Below, piece by piece: positions 1 to 9,624 of a DNA stretch of 58,093 nucleotides. Below the pieces are notes generated by a model. It did not search any database, had not been told where the DNA came from, and saw only the letters and a program-made list of their open reading frames with translations. The stretch is from the NCBI GenBank assembly GCA_019459085.1, contig JAIBEW010000006.1, forward strand, positions 1-58,093, written 5' to 3'. A program made the position numbers and the translations under genes. The stretch's first letter is position 1, and each line of letters begins with the position of its first letter. The stretch comes from Kaistella sp. Its GTDB lineage: Bacteria > Bacteroidota > Bacteroidia > Flavobacteriales > Weeksellaceae.

Positions 1-1956
1 TATATGACGGTTGAGGGTTTTATGCTCGCTTGCATAGTTCAGGCCGAAACCTGCGGTCAAATCTTTCAGGATGCCGTGCTGTACTTTGTAGTTTGCCCAG
101 AAATTCGCGAGGATTTCAGGGCCTGCTTCTTCGGGTCTTAGACCATTATAGGTTTCGTCTCCACTCACGAGTTCACTTTCATTACGGCTGAAACCTGCAA
201 TCACATTCAGTCCTTCAACCGGAGTTCCGACCGCGCTGAATTCAAAACCCTTACTGAACACTTCTCCGCCCTGCAGTTCGCCATCGATGCCTGGATTCGA
301 TACGATCTTATTTGTCACAGTAATGTCGTAGTAACTGGCTGTAAGAGAAAGTTTATTCGCGATTAAGTTTGCTTTTGCCCCTACTTCCCACTGGTTGGCT
401 CTTTCCGGATCATAAATAATAAGCTTTGTCTCAGACGAACCCGGTACCGTTACCTTTGAAGGCGACAGATACTGGAACCCATTCATATAATTGGCAAATA
501 CAGACAATTTATTTAATATCGGCTGATAGACGAGTCCCAATTTCGGGGAAAGCGAAGTCTGATTCTCGATTTCTTCTTCGGCCCACTGATTGGGTTTACC
601 GCTGAAGTTGTCGACGCGGAGACTGACCATAGCAGACAATTCAGGTAAAATATTGAGCACATTGGAGAAATATGCACTTTTAATGTTGGTTTCTGCGGAA
701 GCTTGCGGAACAGCATCTAAAGCAGCTACTGCTAGGTCTGCGGCGGATTTTGTAAGGATCCCTGTATCGGTTTGGTTGACTAAAGACACCACTCCTAAGG
801 TGGTCCAACCAGTATCGTTTGCAATGACTTTGGTGCTCAAATAATCGAGTCCTACCACAAGACGGTTTCTCATCTTGCCGAGGTTGAAATCGCCAATGAA
901 ATTCTGCTGAATACCAGTAGCCAGAGTTTCACTGTTGCTTTTACTTATAAACCGCGTGAAGCTGTCCCCATTGGAATCGTCCCAGAGGTACTGGTAATAA
1001 CCCATGGCCTTACTGGAGCTCGTTGAAACCTGCGTTTGGGAAGTCCACTGCGGAGAAAGTTTATAAATCATCTGGGTCTGTATGCTGAAGCTGGGGTTGG
1101 TGGTTGTGAGTTCGCTGCTGGTGTACGATTTCTTATAATTTGCATCAAAAAGATCAATGCTGTTAAATGAAAGCGGCAAGTATCTGCTTAAGAAAATCAT
1201 TGGCGCATTTGCCGCCTCATTATTCTTGAATTCTGTATTAACCAAAAAGGTCAGACGGTCGGTCGCTGCATATTTTAGTGAGGGAGCGAGGAAAAAGGAT
1301 AAACTCGAGCCCTGATCCTGAAATGAATGTTCAGAGTGAAGAGCAGTGTTGAGCCGTAAAGAAAGTTGATCCGATGCGGGAGCATTGACATCGAGTGTGA
1401 GTCTGTGCAAATCATTGGTGCCAGTGATGTAATTGATCTCACCGCCAAAGTGGTCGTAAGGTTTTTTAGTCTGGATATTCACCAGCCCGCCGTAGGACAC
1501 CAGTGAACCACCATAAAGGGTTCCTGCAGGACCTTTGATCACGTCGATATTTTCAATATTTGCAGGATCGAGTCCGCCGTTGTTGAAACTCGCCATTCCG
1601 TTCACCAGCCTCGACTGGGTAGAGAAGCCGCGCATTGTATAGTATTCTGCACCATCGCCGCCCCGGGAGGTACTTTCCCAAAGGCGGGTAATTCCGGTGG
1701 CGTTCGTCAGCACACTTTTAAAATTCGTGGACACCTGGTCTTTCAGCATTGCCTTGGGAATACTGTTATAGACCTGAGGGTTTTCGATGTCCTTGAGCGG
1801 CAGTTTAGAAACCGCGAATGCATTCTCATTCTTGTATTTCTTTGTTTGATTGATAATCACCTCGGTGATGTCTTCTGTTTTCACGGTGTCAACTTTTTGG
1901 GCCAATACATTGGCAGCCGTTGTTAACAGGGCAATGGGTAATACGATTCTCTTCAT
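1..1956 (-). CDS. TonB-dependent siderophore-type receptor (3' end cut by window edge)
   Basis: I translated this frame by hand from the ATG at 1956; it stays open for 652 codons and leaves the window at base 1. It begins with a signal peptide ending LAQK. The TonB box and plug follow: residues around 60-180 show the family patterns GFSTQSRLVNG, NIENIDVIKGP and GTLYGG, then long beta-barrel sequence. The plug lacks the carboxypeptidase-like N-domain and the VVTTKR-type ending of SusC proteins, so it resembles FhuA/FoxA-like ferric-siderophore receptors. Such receptors import iron chelates through the outer membrane using TonB energy. The C-terminal barrel end is outside the window. The substrate cannot be read from the sequence. 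It is separated from the peptidase gene upstream by a terminator, so it is probably its own transcript. Confidence 0.85.
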   Translation of the reverse strand, partial: MKRIVLPIALLTTAANVLAQKVDTVKTEDITEVIINQTKKYKNENAFAVSKLPLKDIENPQVYNSIPKAMLKDQVSTNFKSVLTNATGITRLWESTSRGGDGAEYYTMRGFSTQSRLVNGMASFNNGGLDPANIENIDVIKGPAGTLYGGSLVSYGGLVNIQTKKPYDHFGGEINYITGTNDLHRLTLDVNAPASDQLSLRLNTALHSEHSFQDQGSSLSFFLAPSLKYAATDRLTFLVNTEFKNNEAANAPMIFLSRYLPLSFNSIDLFDANYKKSYTSSELTTTNPSFSIQTQMIYKLSPQWTSQTQVSTSSSKAMGYYQYLWDDSNGDSFTRFISKSNSETLATGIQQNFIGDFNLGKMRNRLVVGLDYLSTKVIANDTGWTTLGVVSLVNQTDTGILTKSAADLAVAALDAVPQASAETNIKSAYFSNVLNILPELSAMVSLRVDNFSGKPNQWAEEEIENQTSLSPKLGLVYQPILNKLSVFANYMNGFQYLSPSKVTVPGSSETKLIIYDPERANQWEVGAKANLIANKLSLTASYYDITVTNKIVSNPGIDGELQGGEVFSKGFEFSAVGTPVEGLNVIAGFSRNESELVSGDETYNGLRPEEAGPEILANFWANYKVQHGILKDLTAGFGLNYASEHKTLNRHI

Positions 1957-1986
1957 GGTTATTTGGAATGATTTTAAATAAGGATG

Positions 1987-1994
1987 CAAATGTA
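1987..1994 (-). promoter_or_regulatory. Bacteroidetes -7 box for the TonB receptor
   Basis: On the minus strand these bases read TACATTTG, matching the TAnnTTTG -7 element of Bacteroidetes. It lies 31 bases upstream of the receptor ATG. No clear -33 TTG was found at the usual spacing, so the call rests on one box. No iron-regulator site was recognised. Confidence 0.4.
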
Positions 1995-2178
1995 AATAAT
2001 ATTTTCTATTGTTTTTATTGATTCTAAATAAAATTAGCATTTATTGCATAAAAAATAAGCTGGAAATTCCAGCGGTTTTACCCCGCCCTTGCTTCGGCAG
2101 GCTCAGCATTAAAAAGGGAGACAGTTGGAAGATTTCGTGGTTTTACAGCTGCCACTTAATGCGAGAGACCTTGTATAA

Positions 2179-2209
2179 AAAAAGGATGCCCTTACAAGGC
2201 ATCCTTTTT
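2179..2209 (-). terminator. Hairpin terminator overlapping the peptidase stop codon
   Basis: A 12-bp perfect inverted repeat (AAAAAGGATGCC at 2179-2190, GGCATCCTTTTT at 2198-2209) has a 7-base loop. The stop codon of the S9 peptidase (2192-2194) lies in the loop, so the gene's last codons form one arm. On the minus strand the stem ends in a T run, as in a rho-independent terminator. Confidence 0.8.
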
Positions 2210-4705
2210 CATTTGTTTCTGTATCCACGGAATGTCTTTCCGGTCTTTCAGGAAGTAATCCCACCAGTCCAATACCCTTATGTTCAGGTCGTGCATCTCC
2301 AGAGTGTTATCGCCCAAGTCATGGCTCTTATCCGGGTAAAAAAGCGCAATGACTTCTTTCTGATGCCTCCTAAGGGCTACGTAAAATTCCATGACCTGGT
2401 CCCAATCCACGTTCTTGTCTTTCTTGCCTGCCCAGAGCAGGACCGGCGCAGATACCTTTTCGGCATGCTGAACCGGGCTGTTCGCGTAATACAGTGCTTT
2501 GTTTCCTGTAAAAGGCATTTTCACATCCATCTGCCCGTTCTCGTACTGCCAGTAGTATGGCTTGGAATAATTATAGTTGAAAGTATAGTAACCCCGAATG
2601 ATATCGCTGGGCCCCGATCCTGCGATATAGGCGGCAAAGCGGTCTGAATGGGTGGCAATGAAGCCGGTGCCATACCCGCCGTGGGAATGGCCTACCAACC
2701 CTAACCTTTTCCAGTCGATATAAGCACGGTTCGCTATGGCATCCAAAGCACTGTTCACGCAGTTGAGCGTTGAGAGGCCCGGCCCTTCCGTGCCACCGGT
2801 CCTGATGTCCGGCATGTAAACGAAATAGCCTTTTGCCAGCAGTGCCTTCAGGTCGAAGCCTTCCGATCTCATTTCTCCCGGTACCGTATAGCGGTTATGG
2901 CTGCCGCTCTGGATCTGGTAGATATGGACAATCATCGGGTACGTTTTCCGGGAATCAAAACCTGTTGGATAATACAGCAGGCCCCTCAGGGGAACGCCAT
3001 GCGCGTCGCTGTAATCGATTATATCACGTCTGACGGTTCCGGCCGTTATATCCTGGTTCGGATTCTGATACACCAGCGCGGATCTTTTAGTTTTCGCATT
3101 TACTGAAATGACCTGCGGAACCACGTTGTAATTCTCTTCGCGGTGCACAAAAATGCCCATATTTGCATCGTACCGGATATCCCGGACTGAATTTTCCGTA
3201 GGTGCCAATACCTCCTTAAAGCGGTTCCCGCCCCAGACGCCGTAAGACGTTTTGCCGTTCTTTCTGTTCACCAGTTTCAGCACCAGGGTATCGGAAGAAT
3301 CCGTCTGAGTACAATGCAGATTGATTTCCGGGATCAGGTAGGCATCTTTGCTGCTGATAATGCGGGCAGAAAGACCCGGGTTAATATCCAGCATTTTCAT
3401 GCGCGACTTTGCGATATCGTATTTCCGAAGGGCATCCTTTCCTTCAAACCAGATGCTCCGGCTGTCGGCACTGAAAATGGGCCGGCCCAGTGAAACCGGC
3501 GCAATAACGGTACTCTGCTGTTTGACCGGATCATACAGCACCCATTCTTCAGCGGTACTGCGGTACAGGAGGTATTTTCCGTCTTTGGGAACACTGATCT
3601 CTTCACGCGCTATCCCCATCCGCTGGAAAGTTTCCTTTTCAGCATCGTACAGGTAAGCCTCCACATCGGGGTAATACCGGATGTAGTTGTACCCTTCGGC
3701 TTTGTTAAAAGCCAGAAAATAACGGCTGCTGCCGATATTGGCCACCGTTGGCCAGCGGTCTGAAGGAATGGGTTTCAGTGCTGCAGTTTGCAGATGGTAG
3801 ACTGCGTATTCGAAGGTGCTCTTTTTCGGTGCGAGGATGCTTTTCAGGTCGCCGTCATTGCCGTACCAGAGCTCGACCACTTTCTTCTCTTTCTCCTCCA
3901 TCCGCCAGGTGCGGATAAAGAGCGTACCGTCGGTGCCCGCTTCGCTGACAGAGAAGGAACTGCCAGAGGGAAGATTTTCGGGAAAAGGCCGGTGGATGCT
4001 GCCGTTTAGTGTACCGATCAGCACCGCATTCTGTTTCCCGGCCTGCCCGTTCTTCAGGTGGACCGTCAGGTATTTCCCCGACGGGGTCAGCTCTGCCCTT
4101 TCAATTTTATCCGATGTAGTGTACAGCATCCGGTGTCCCTTTTCCTCCCAACGGTAGAGCTCACTCTGCCCTTTGCTTTGTTTCAGGAAATACAGGTTCC
4201 TTTTTCCGTCGGCAATAATTTTCTCCACTCCGCTTTCCAATCCCAGCAATTTCCCTCCTGCGTTCATGACTTTCAACGTTTGGTCTTTTCCCAGTACCGC
4301 ATACCTGCCCGTCTCCGAAAGCAGTACTGCCTGCCGGCTGCCGGGATAGGATATATGCGTGCGTTTATACAGGTCCCACCAGGCGGCACCGCCGACGCCT
4401 GTCGTGAGCAGACGGTTGCCGGGAGCGAAACGGAGGTCCATCATCTTTACAATATGAAGCGGAGGAAGGCCGGGATTCTGGGTGTCCACGAGCATGACCG
4501 TGTCACCCACTGAATTGCGCCATTTGCTTACAGCTGTCCATCTCCCGTCGGGAGAAAGGTCAGTAAGGCTTACGGTAAAAAAACGGGACCGCCATTTCTG
4601 TAAGGTGTCCTGCGGGGTTGAAGGTGCTGACTGCTGCGCGGTAAGGCTGCCGGACAGAAGGGACAGGTAAAGGAGTAAAGGTTTGATATGGTTGGTTGGG
4701 TTCAT
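2192..4705 (-). CDS. S9 family prolyl-oligopeptidase-type serine peptidase, secreted
   Basis: This 837-residue protein has a signal peptide ending at LTAQ, a long beta-propeller-like region, and a C-terminal alpha/beta-hydrolase peptidase domain. The catalytic triad is visible: GHSHGG with Ser about residue 674, Asp about 763 in GKKD, and His about 795 in DKSHD. The propeller restricts access to short peptides, so exo- or dipeptidyl-type cleavage in the periplasm is likely. It is the last gene of SusC > SusD > peptidase, 291 bases downstream of SusD across a repeat-filled gap. That context suggests cleavage of peptides imported by the SusCD pair, as known for RagAB-type oligopeptide importers. 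Exact specificity (DPP-like or acylaminoacyl) is not determined. Confidence 0.85.
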   Translation of the reverse strand: MNPTNHIKPLLLYLSLLSGSLTAQQSAPSTPQDTLQKWRSRFFTVSLTDLSPDGRWTAVSKWRNSVGDTVMLVDTQNPGLPPLHIVKMMDLRFAPGNRLLTTGVGGAAWWDLYKRTHISYPGSRQAVLLSETGRYAVLGKDQTLKVMNAGGKLLGLESGVEKIIADGKRNLYFLKQSKGQSELYRWEEKGHRMLYTTSDKIERAELTPSGKYLTVHLKNGQAGKQNAVLIGTLNGSIHRPFPENLPSGSSFSVSEAGTDGTLFIRTWRMEEKEKKVVELWYGNDGDLKSILAPKKSTFEYAVYHLQTAALKPIPSDRWPTVANIGSSRYFLAFNKAEGYNYIRYYPDVEAYLYDAEKETFQRMGIAREEISVPKDGKYLLYRSTAEEWVLYDPVKQQSTVIAPVSLGRPIFSADSRSIWFEGKDALRKYDIAKSRMKMLDINPGLSARIISSKDAYLIPEINLHCTQTDSSDTLVLKLVNRKNGKTSYGVWGGNRFKEVLAPTENSVRDIRYDANMGIFVHREENYNVVPQVISVNAKTKRSALVYQNPNQDITAGTVRRDIIDYSDAHGVPLRGLLYYPTGFDSRKTYPMIVHIYQIQSGSHNRYTVPGEMRSEGFDLKALLAKGYFVYMPDIRTGGTEGPGLSTLNCVNSALDAIANRAYIDWKRLGLVGHSHGGYGTGFIATHSDRFAAYIAGSGPSDIIRGYYTFNYNYSKPYYWQYENGQMDVKMPFTGNKALYYANSPVQHAEKVSAPVLLWAGKKDKNVDWDQVMEFYVALRRHQKEVIALFYPDKSHDLGDNTLEMHDLNIRVLDWWDYFLKDRKDIPWIQKQMKKDAL

Positions 4706-4728
4706 TATTTAGGTTTTGTTGTTTTAAA

Positions 4729-4975
4729 AGATTCAAGAGCCAAGATTCAAGAGCCAAGGCAAAAGGAAAAAGTTGACGCTTCGACTTCGCTCAGCGACCG
4801 CGCTTCGACTTCGCTCACCGAAAGTAATTCAGCAGGGCTCAACGCATGGTGGAACGGATTGCTTCGTCGGCGTTCCCTTCGACTTCGCTCAGGGACCCCC
4901 CTTTCGACTCCGCGCAGGGACCACCGCCTCCTCGCAAAGAAAAGAGCCAAGAGCCAAGGCAAAAGGAAGAAGTGA
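4729..4975. repeat. Composite dispersed intergenic repeat
   Basis: This gap between susD and the peptidase gene is built of repeated words: AAGAGCCAAGGCAAAAGG at both ends, and several copies of TTCGACTTCGCTCAGGGACC-like units. A GCTTCGTCGGCG piece sits inside. The same words recur at 9432-9580 and 25087-25345. There is no convincing coding content; the open frames here are low complexity. Confidence 0.8.
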
Positions 4976-4996
4976 GGCCTGATGGACCGGTTCGTT

Positions 4997-6406
4997 TTAA
5001 TAGCCTGGGTTCTGCGGTTTCAGGTTGGGGTTCAGGAGCAGTTCTTTCTGGGGGAGCGGCCAGAGGGCGTGGTAGGTTTTCCAGTTGGGTTTTATTGTGG
5101 CCAGCAGATCCAGGCGGTTCATGCGTTTGAGATCCAGGAAACGGTGGCCCATTTCGGTAAAGAATTCCCTGCGGTTTTCCTTCAGGATCTCATCGAGAAG
5201 CTGAGCTTTCCCGATGGTCAGGGGCAGCGCCGCAAGGCCTGCCCGCTGACGGGTTTTGTTGACATACGGTACCGCCTCGCCCACTTTATCCTGCTGCGCC
5301 AGCACTTCTGCCAGCAAAAGATAGACTTCTTCCAGCCTCATCACCACCGAATATTCGGTCGTATTGCCCGTCCTGTTCTTGTATTTGTTGGCCCGGTACC
5401 AGGTGTTGGGACCCACCGTCACGGCCGCCATCCACTGGGATTTCCGCAAATCACCTGCCGTAAAGGCTGCCACCAGATCCAAAGAAAGTGCAGGACCTGC
5501 AGGGGTCCCGGTAAAATAATACTGCATTGCTTCCTTCGCAGGATCATTGGGATTCTTCGGTTTCAGCTGCCAGAGGATGTGCTGGCCGGATTTGTCGAAG
5601 ACCTTTGTCAGGTCATTCTGGAAGGTGTACAACGGGCTCTGAACAATGTTTTTCAGCAGCAGCTCTGCACCGGCCCACTGATGCTGCAGGCAGTGGATCT
5701 TTGCCAGCAGCAGCTCCGCGACTTTGCGGTTCACGAAGATCCGTTCGCTGTTGGAGTAGGTGTCTGTCAGCAGCATGCTTGCTTCAGCCACATCCTCCTC
5801 CAGCTTCTGCAGCACCTGTGCCTGCGGGATTTTCCCCAGTGACTGGTTCACTTTGTAATCGGTAGTCGTTACATACGGGATGCTGCCATAAACCTCCTCC
5901 AGGTAATAATAGAGCAGAGACCGAATGAGCAGGGCTTCACCGGTGATCCTGTCCCGATCCTTTGCCTGAAGGCCTGCAGACCTGCTCACCCCTTCCATGA
6001 TGGCATTCGCCGTATAGATCTTCTGGTATGCAGCCGTCCAGTAACTCAGCACCGCCGTATTGTTATCGATCTGCTGATTCAGGAAAAGATCCATGAGCGT
6101 AGGATTGTTCAGGGCAAAATACTGCAGGTCATCGGTGTAATACCCCAGCATCAATCCTGAGTTATCTGCCGACACAGGCGAGGCATCCCACAGGCCCGCG
6201 TACAGGCCGGCGAGTGCAGCATTGGCGGTCTGCACATCGCTGAATACCAGTGAAGTGTCCATCTGGTTGTTCGGCAGATCCACCTCGATCATCTTTTCAC
6301 ATGATGTGAATAAGATGAGCATCAGGAGAAATGCCATGGTCCCGGACTTTCTGAGTACGGTGTTTCCCGCTTCTGAAGCGGGTCTGCATAAAGTATCTGT
6401 TTTCAT
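4997..6406 (-). CDS. RagB/SusD-family outer-membrane lipoprotein
   Basis: The 469-residue product has a lipoprotein signal with lipobox LFTSC (Cys about residue 35) after an unusually long N-terminal stretch. It then has the TPR-rich SusD body (for example ALLIRSLLYYYLEEVYGSIP) and the typical family C-terminus (RREFFTEMGHRFLDLKRMN, ending NPNLKPQNPGY). SusD proteins form the lid of a SusC channel and capture the substrate at the cell surface. The start at 6406 is 12 bases after the SusC stop and follows a run of A, as expected for a Bacteroidetes leader. A second Met at residue 24 would leave almost no charged N-region, so the upstream start is preferred. Confidence 0.92.
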   Translation of the reverse strand: MKTDTLCRPASEAGNTVLRKSGTMAFLLMLILFTSCEKMIEVDLPNNQMDTSLVFSDVQTANAALAGLYAGLWDASPVSADNSGLMLGYYTDDLQYFALNNPTLMDLFLNQQIDNNTAVLSYWTAAYQKIYTANAIMEGVSRSAGLQAKDRDRITGEALLIRSLLYYYLEEVYGSIPYVTTTDYKVNQSLGKIPQAQVLQKLEEDVAEASMLLTDTYSNSERIFVNRKVAELLLAKIHCLQHQWAGAELLLKNIVQSPLYTFQNDLTKVFDKSGQHILWQLKPKNPNDPAKEAMQYYFTGTPAGPALSLDLVAAFTAGDLRKSQWMAAVTVGPNTWYRANKYKNRTGNTTEYSVVMRLEEVYLLLAEVLAQQDKVGEAVPYVNKTRQRAGLAALPLTIGKAQLLDEILKENRREFFTEMGHRFLDLKRMNRLDLLATIKPNWKTYHALWPLPQKELLLNPNLKPQNPGY

Positions 6407-6418
6407 TTTGTTTTTTTT

Positions 6419-9400
6419 TTAAAAGTTAAAGGTGGCACCCATTGCAATGCTGCGTAAAGGCGGCAAATACCCGGTGACTGCAAACTCAGGGTCGACTCCA
6501 AAATACTTCGTGTATTTCCAGAGGTTCTGGCCCTGCACGTATATGCTCATGTTCCGGATGAATGTGTTTGACAGCCTCGGGCTGTAGCTGATCTGTACAT
6601 TCTTCAGCCGCACAAAGGAGGCATCGGACACCGACGCCGTACTGCTGCGGAAATTGCTGTGCACCGTGCTGTGCACCGAAGATGCACCGGTACTGTAGGG
6701 CATATAGGTACCTGACGGATTTGCAGGAGACCAGACATCCAGTACTTCCACCGGCTGGCCGAACATCCCACCCGGCAGCGGCATGGATGCATTGTAGTTC
6801 AGTGCCTGCTGCTTCACGAACTGTAGCAGAAAGGACAGATTCCAGTTTCCGCGTTGCAGGCTGTTCTGCCAGCCGCCGAAATATTCGGCGCCCAGGCGTG
6901 CGATCACCTGCCGGTCATCGGCAGATATGCGCCCGTCTCCGTTAAAATCGGTGAACCGGTAAATGCCTGTCTGCGGATCAAGCCCCTCCAGCTGGTAGAG
7001 CTTGATGATGTTCGTGGGTTCTCCTACCACAAACGAACTGGCATAGGTGGAGCCTTCCAGCCCCGGGAAGGAAACCAGTCTGCTGCGCGGTAACGATATA
7101 TTGAAAGCCGTATTCCACTTCAGCGTTCCGGTCTGCACGGGAGCGGCGGAAATTTCCAGTTCGATGCCAGAGTTCTCCACCGTTGCATCCAGATTGGCCT
7201 GCACCGAAGAAAACCCCGTGATGGCAGGCAACTGGTAGCCGACCAACTGGTTCGAAGAACGGTTGCGGTACCAGGAGGCCGTAAGGTTCAGCCTGTCCTT
7301 CAGGAAGCCCAGTTCCAGCGCCACCTCTGATTTCACTGTTTTTTCCCAGCTGTAATCGGGATTGAACAGGCGGGACGGCAGCATGCCTGTAATGCCGTTG
7401 TAGATAAGATTCGATACGGTGTAGGTATCCAGATACTGGTAATCCCCGATATTGTCGCTTCCTGCAGAGCCGTAGCTGGCACGCAGCTTACCGAAACTCA
7501 GGAAGGTTAAGCCTTCCAGCCATTTCTCTTTGCTGAAGATCCAGGCCGCGCCCACTGCCCCGAAGGCAGCAAACCTGTTGCTGGGGCCGAACCTGCTGGA
7601 GCCGTCGCGGCGACCCGTCAGGTTCAGGATGTACCTGCCCGCATACCTGTAATTGATCCGCGAGAACGCGGCGGCATACCGGTATTCGGTCGTCATCTGG
7701 TCATTGACGGTTTTGGTCTGGGCAGCGGCTATGTTCTGCAGCAGGGCATTGGATTCAAAGCCGCTCCCCCTCATGGAGCCCTGCTGATTGGTATTGCCCT
7801 GATAGCTTGCACCGAGCAGGAGTTCCACGGCATGATTCCCGAAGCTCCTGTCCCACTGAACCTGCGGCTCCAGCAGAAGCGAGAGGTAACGGCCGGTGCT
7901 TGTGGACACGCTGGAATACAGGCTGGACTGCCCTGTGACAAAAGACGGGTTAAAGATCGTGTTCGGCCGCAGTGACCACTCTTCAAACGTGCGGTAAGTA
8001 AGGCCGGTATTGAGCCTGACCTGCATGTCCTTCAGCACGCGGTAACTGAGGTTGAGGCTGTTGACCATCTGGATGTCATCATTGGAATAGGTGCTGTTGT
8101 GAATGGCCACCGGGTTTGTAAACGTATTGTTCTCCCAGTTCAGGGAGCCGTCCGGAAGGTACAGCGCCGGCGCATCGGGAACCAGCGATAGGGCCCTGGC
8201 CGTCATGTCTTCACTGACGAGGTTATTGCTGCTGCCGGAAAACAGATTGGTGAATGCCAGGGTGAAACGGCTGTCATCCGACCGGTGGGTGAACTTGGAC
8301 ATTGCACTGTTCGTTTTGTACCGAAAGTCCTTCCCGAAGACAGTGGTCTGGTCCCGGTGGTTGAAGCTCACAAGAAACTGGGTGTTCTGTCTTCCGCCGG
8401 AGAGCGAGAGCTGATGGTCTGAGGCGGTGGCGGTATGGCCCGTGAGTTCTTTCTGCCAATCGGTGTAGCGGGTCTGATCCCATTTGCCGTTGATGTCATA
8501 CGCCGTGGCGGGGAACACACTGATCCCGTCATTGGCATACGCCTGCCGGCGCATGGCGAGATAATCTCCGGTGCCCAGCATCTTCATTCCGGAAGCTACC
8601 TGACTTACGCTGAACATGGTGCCCAGGCTGAGGCGGAGCGGAGAGTGGCCGATCCTTTTTGTCGTGACCAGCACTACCCCATTGGCACCGCGGCTGCCGT
8701 AGATCGCTGTGGCATCGGCGTCCTTAAGAATCTCTATACTTTCTATATCATCCGGATGGATGGCATTCAGCGGGTTGATGCCCCGCAGCGGCAGTATGGA
8801 AACGGAATACTGGGAGGGGGTTTCACCGCCCATCACTACCCCGTCCACCACATACAGGGGCATGTTACCGTCCATATTGGAGTTCGTCTGCGTCCTTAAA
8901 CTGTTGCGTCCGCGGATCTGAACATCGTAGCCGCCGCCCGGTACCCCGGAGTTCTGCGTGATGTTTACCCCTGCCATCCTGCCCTGAATGGCTGAGAGGA
9001 CGTTGGTGACGGGCTGGTTCTCGATGTCCTTTGCGGTGACCTTTGAGATGCTGCCCGTGCTTTCTTTGGCTTTCACTTCGTAGTAACCGGCATTGAGGAC
9101 GACCTCTTTGATCTCGCTGACCTTTTCATCAAGGGAAAGGTCAAAGACGGTCTGGCTGCCGATCTCCTCGCGCCTTTCGCCGAAGTTCGGGTGGCGGAAC
9201 AGCAGGACGGGACGTTCGGATTGTACGCTAATTTGATACGTTCCGGAGGCGCCGGTAACGGCGGCCTCTTCACTGCCCTCTTCGGAGACCGTGACGCCGG
9301 AAAGAGGCTTGCCGTCTGCGGTGACCGTGCCGGTGACTGTGCGGGTTTGGGCGTGGAGGCGCGAGCCAAGTACACTCAGGAGCAGAATGGTGGGAATGGT

Positions 9401-9421
9401 TAATTGTTGATGTCGTTTCAT
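6419..9421 (-). CDS. SusC/RagA-family TonB-linked outer-membrane transporter
   Basis: The 1000-residue protein shows a signal peptide ending LHAQ and a carboxypeptidase-regulatory-like domain (TVTGTVTADGKPLSGVTV). The TonB plug follows with IQGRMAGVNIT, IRGRNSLR, PLYVVDGV, IEILKDADATAIYGSRGANG and VVLVTTKR, then a long beta barrel ending in aromatic GATFNF. It pairs with the SusD gene directly downstream and with a secreted S9 peptidase, so peptides are a more likely cargo than glycans; no glycoside hydrolase is nearby. No sigma/anti-sigma genes or STN domain accompany this copy, unlike the second SusC locus at 33.5 kb. Base composition is clearly richer in GC than the defence island beyond it. 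Confidence 0.93.
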   Translation of the reverse strand: MKRHQQLTIPTILLLSVLGSRLHAQTRTVTGTVTADGKPLSGVTVSEEGSEEAAVTGASGTYQISVQSERPVLLFRHPNFGERREEIGSQTVFDLSLDEKVSEIKEVVLNAGYYEVKAKESTGSISKVTAKDIENQPVTNVLSAIQGRMAGVNITQNSGVPGGGYDVQIRGRNSLRTQTNSNMDGNMPLYVVDGVVMGGETPSQYSVSILPLRGINPLNAIHPDDIESIEILKDADATAIYGSRGANGVVLVTTKRIGHSPLRLSLGTMFSVSQVASGMKMLGTGDYLAMRRQAYANDGISVFPATAYDINGKWDQTRYTDWQKELTGHTATASDHQLSLSGGRQNTQFLVSFNHRDQTTVFGKDFRYKTNSAMSKFTHRSDDSRFTLAFTNLFSGSSNNLVSEDMTARALSLVPDAPALYLPDGSLNWENNTFTNPVAIHNSTYSNDDIQMVNSLNLSYRVLKDMQVRLNTGLTYRTFEEWSLRPNTIFNPSFVTGQSSLYSSVSTSTGRYLSLLLEPQVQWDRSFGNHAVELLLGASYQGNTNQQGSMRGSGFESNALLQNIAAAQTKTVNDQMTTEYRYAAAFSRINYRYAGRYILNLTGRRDGSSRFGPSNRFAAFGAVGAAWIFSKEKWLEGLTFLSFGKLRASYGSAGSDNIGDYQYLDTYTVSNLIYNGITGMLPSRLFNPDYSWEKTVKSEVALELGFLKDRLNLTASWYRNRSSNQLVGYQLPAITGFSSVQANLDATVENSGIELEISAAPVQTGTLKWNTAFNISLPRSRLVSFPGLEGSTYASSFVVGEPTNIIKLYQLEGLDPQTGIYRFTDFNGDGRISADDRQVIARLGAEYFGGWQNSLQRGNWNLSFLLQFVKQQALNYNASMPLPGGMFGQPVEVLDVWSPANPSGTYMPYSTGASSVHSTVHSNFRSSTASVSDASFVRLKNVQISYSPRLSNTFIRNMSIYVQGQNLWKYTKYFGVDPEFAVTGYLPPLRSIAMGATFNF

Positions 9422-9431
9422 AGGTGTAGTT

Positions 9432-9580
9432 TAGACACGAGAGCCAAGAGCCAAGAGGCAAGACCTGCGCGGGGTTCGTTGAAGGGATTGCTTCGTCGTC
9501 GTTCCCTTCGACTCCGCTCAGGGACCACCCTTCGACTTCGCTCAGGGACCACCGCCTCCTCGCAATGGCGGTTCGTGTTG
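9432..9580. repeat. Composite dispersed intergenic repeat, second copy
   Basis: Upstream of susC the sequence repeats GAGCCAAGAGCCAAGAGGCAAG, then GCTTCGTCGTCGTTCC and three TTCGACT(C/T)CGCTCAGGGACC-like units, ending in CCGCCTCCTCGCAATGGCGG. It matches the words found at 4729-4975 and near 25-27 kb. The block lies within 160 bases of the susC start, so it may lie in its leader. Confidence 0.75.
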
Positions 9581-9624
9581 GGTTATAGGTATAGAGTGGC
9601 AGCAGCGCACCGAAGGCGGTGGAC

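Noticed and set aside
2009-2647. 212-codon plus-strand frame
   Set aside because: Antisense to the catalytic end of the S9 peptidase; composition is odd and has no motif.
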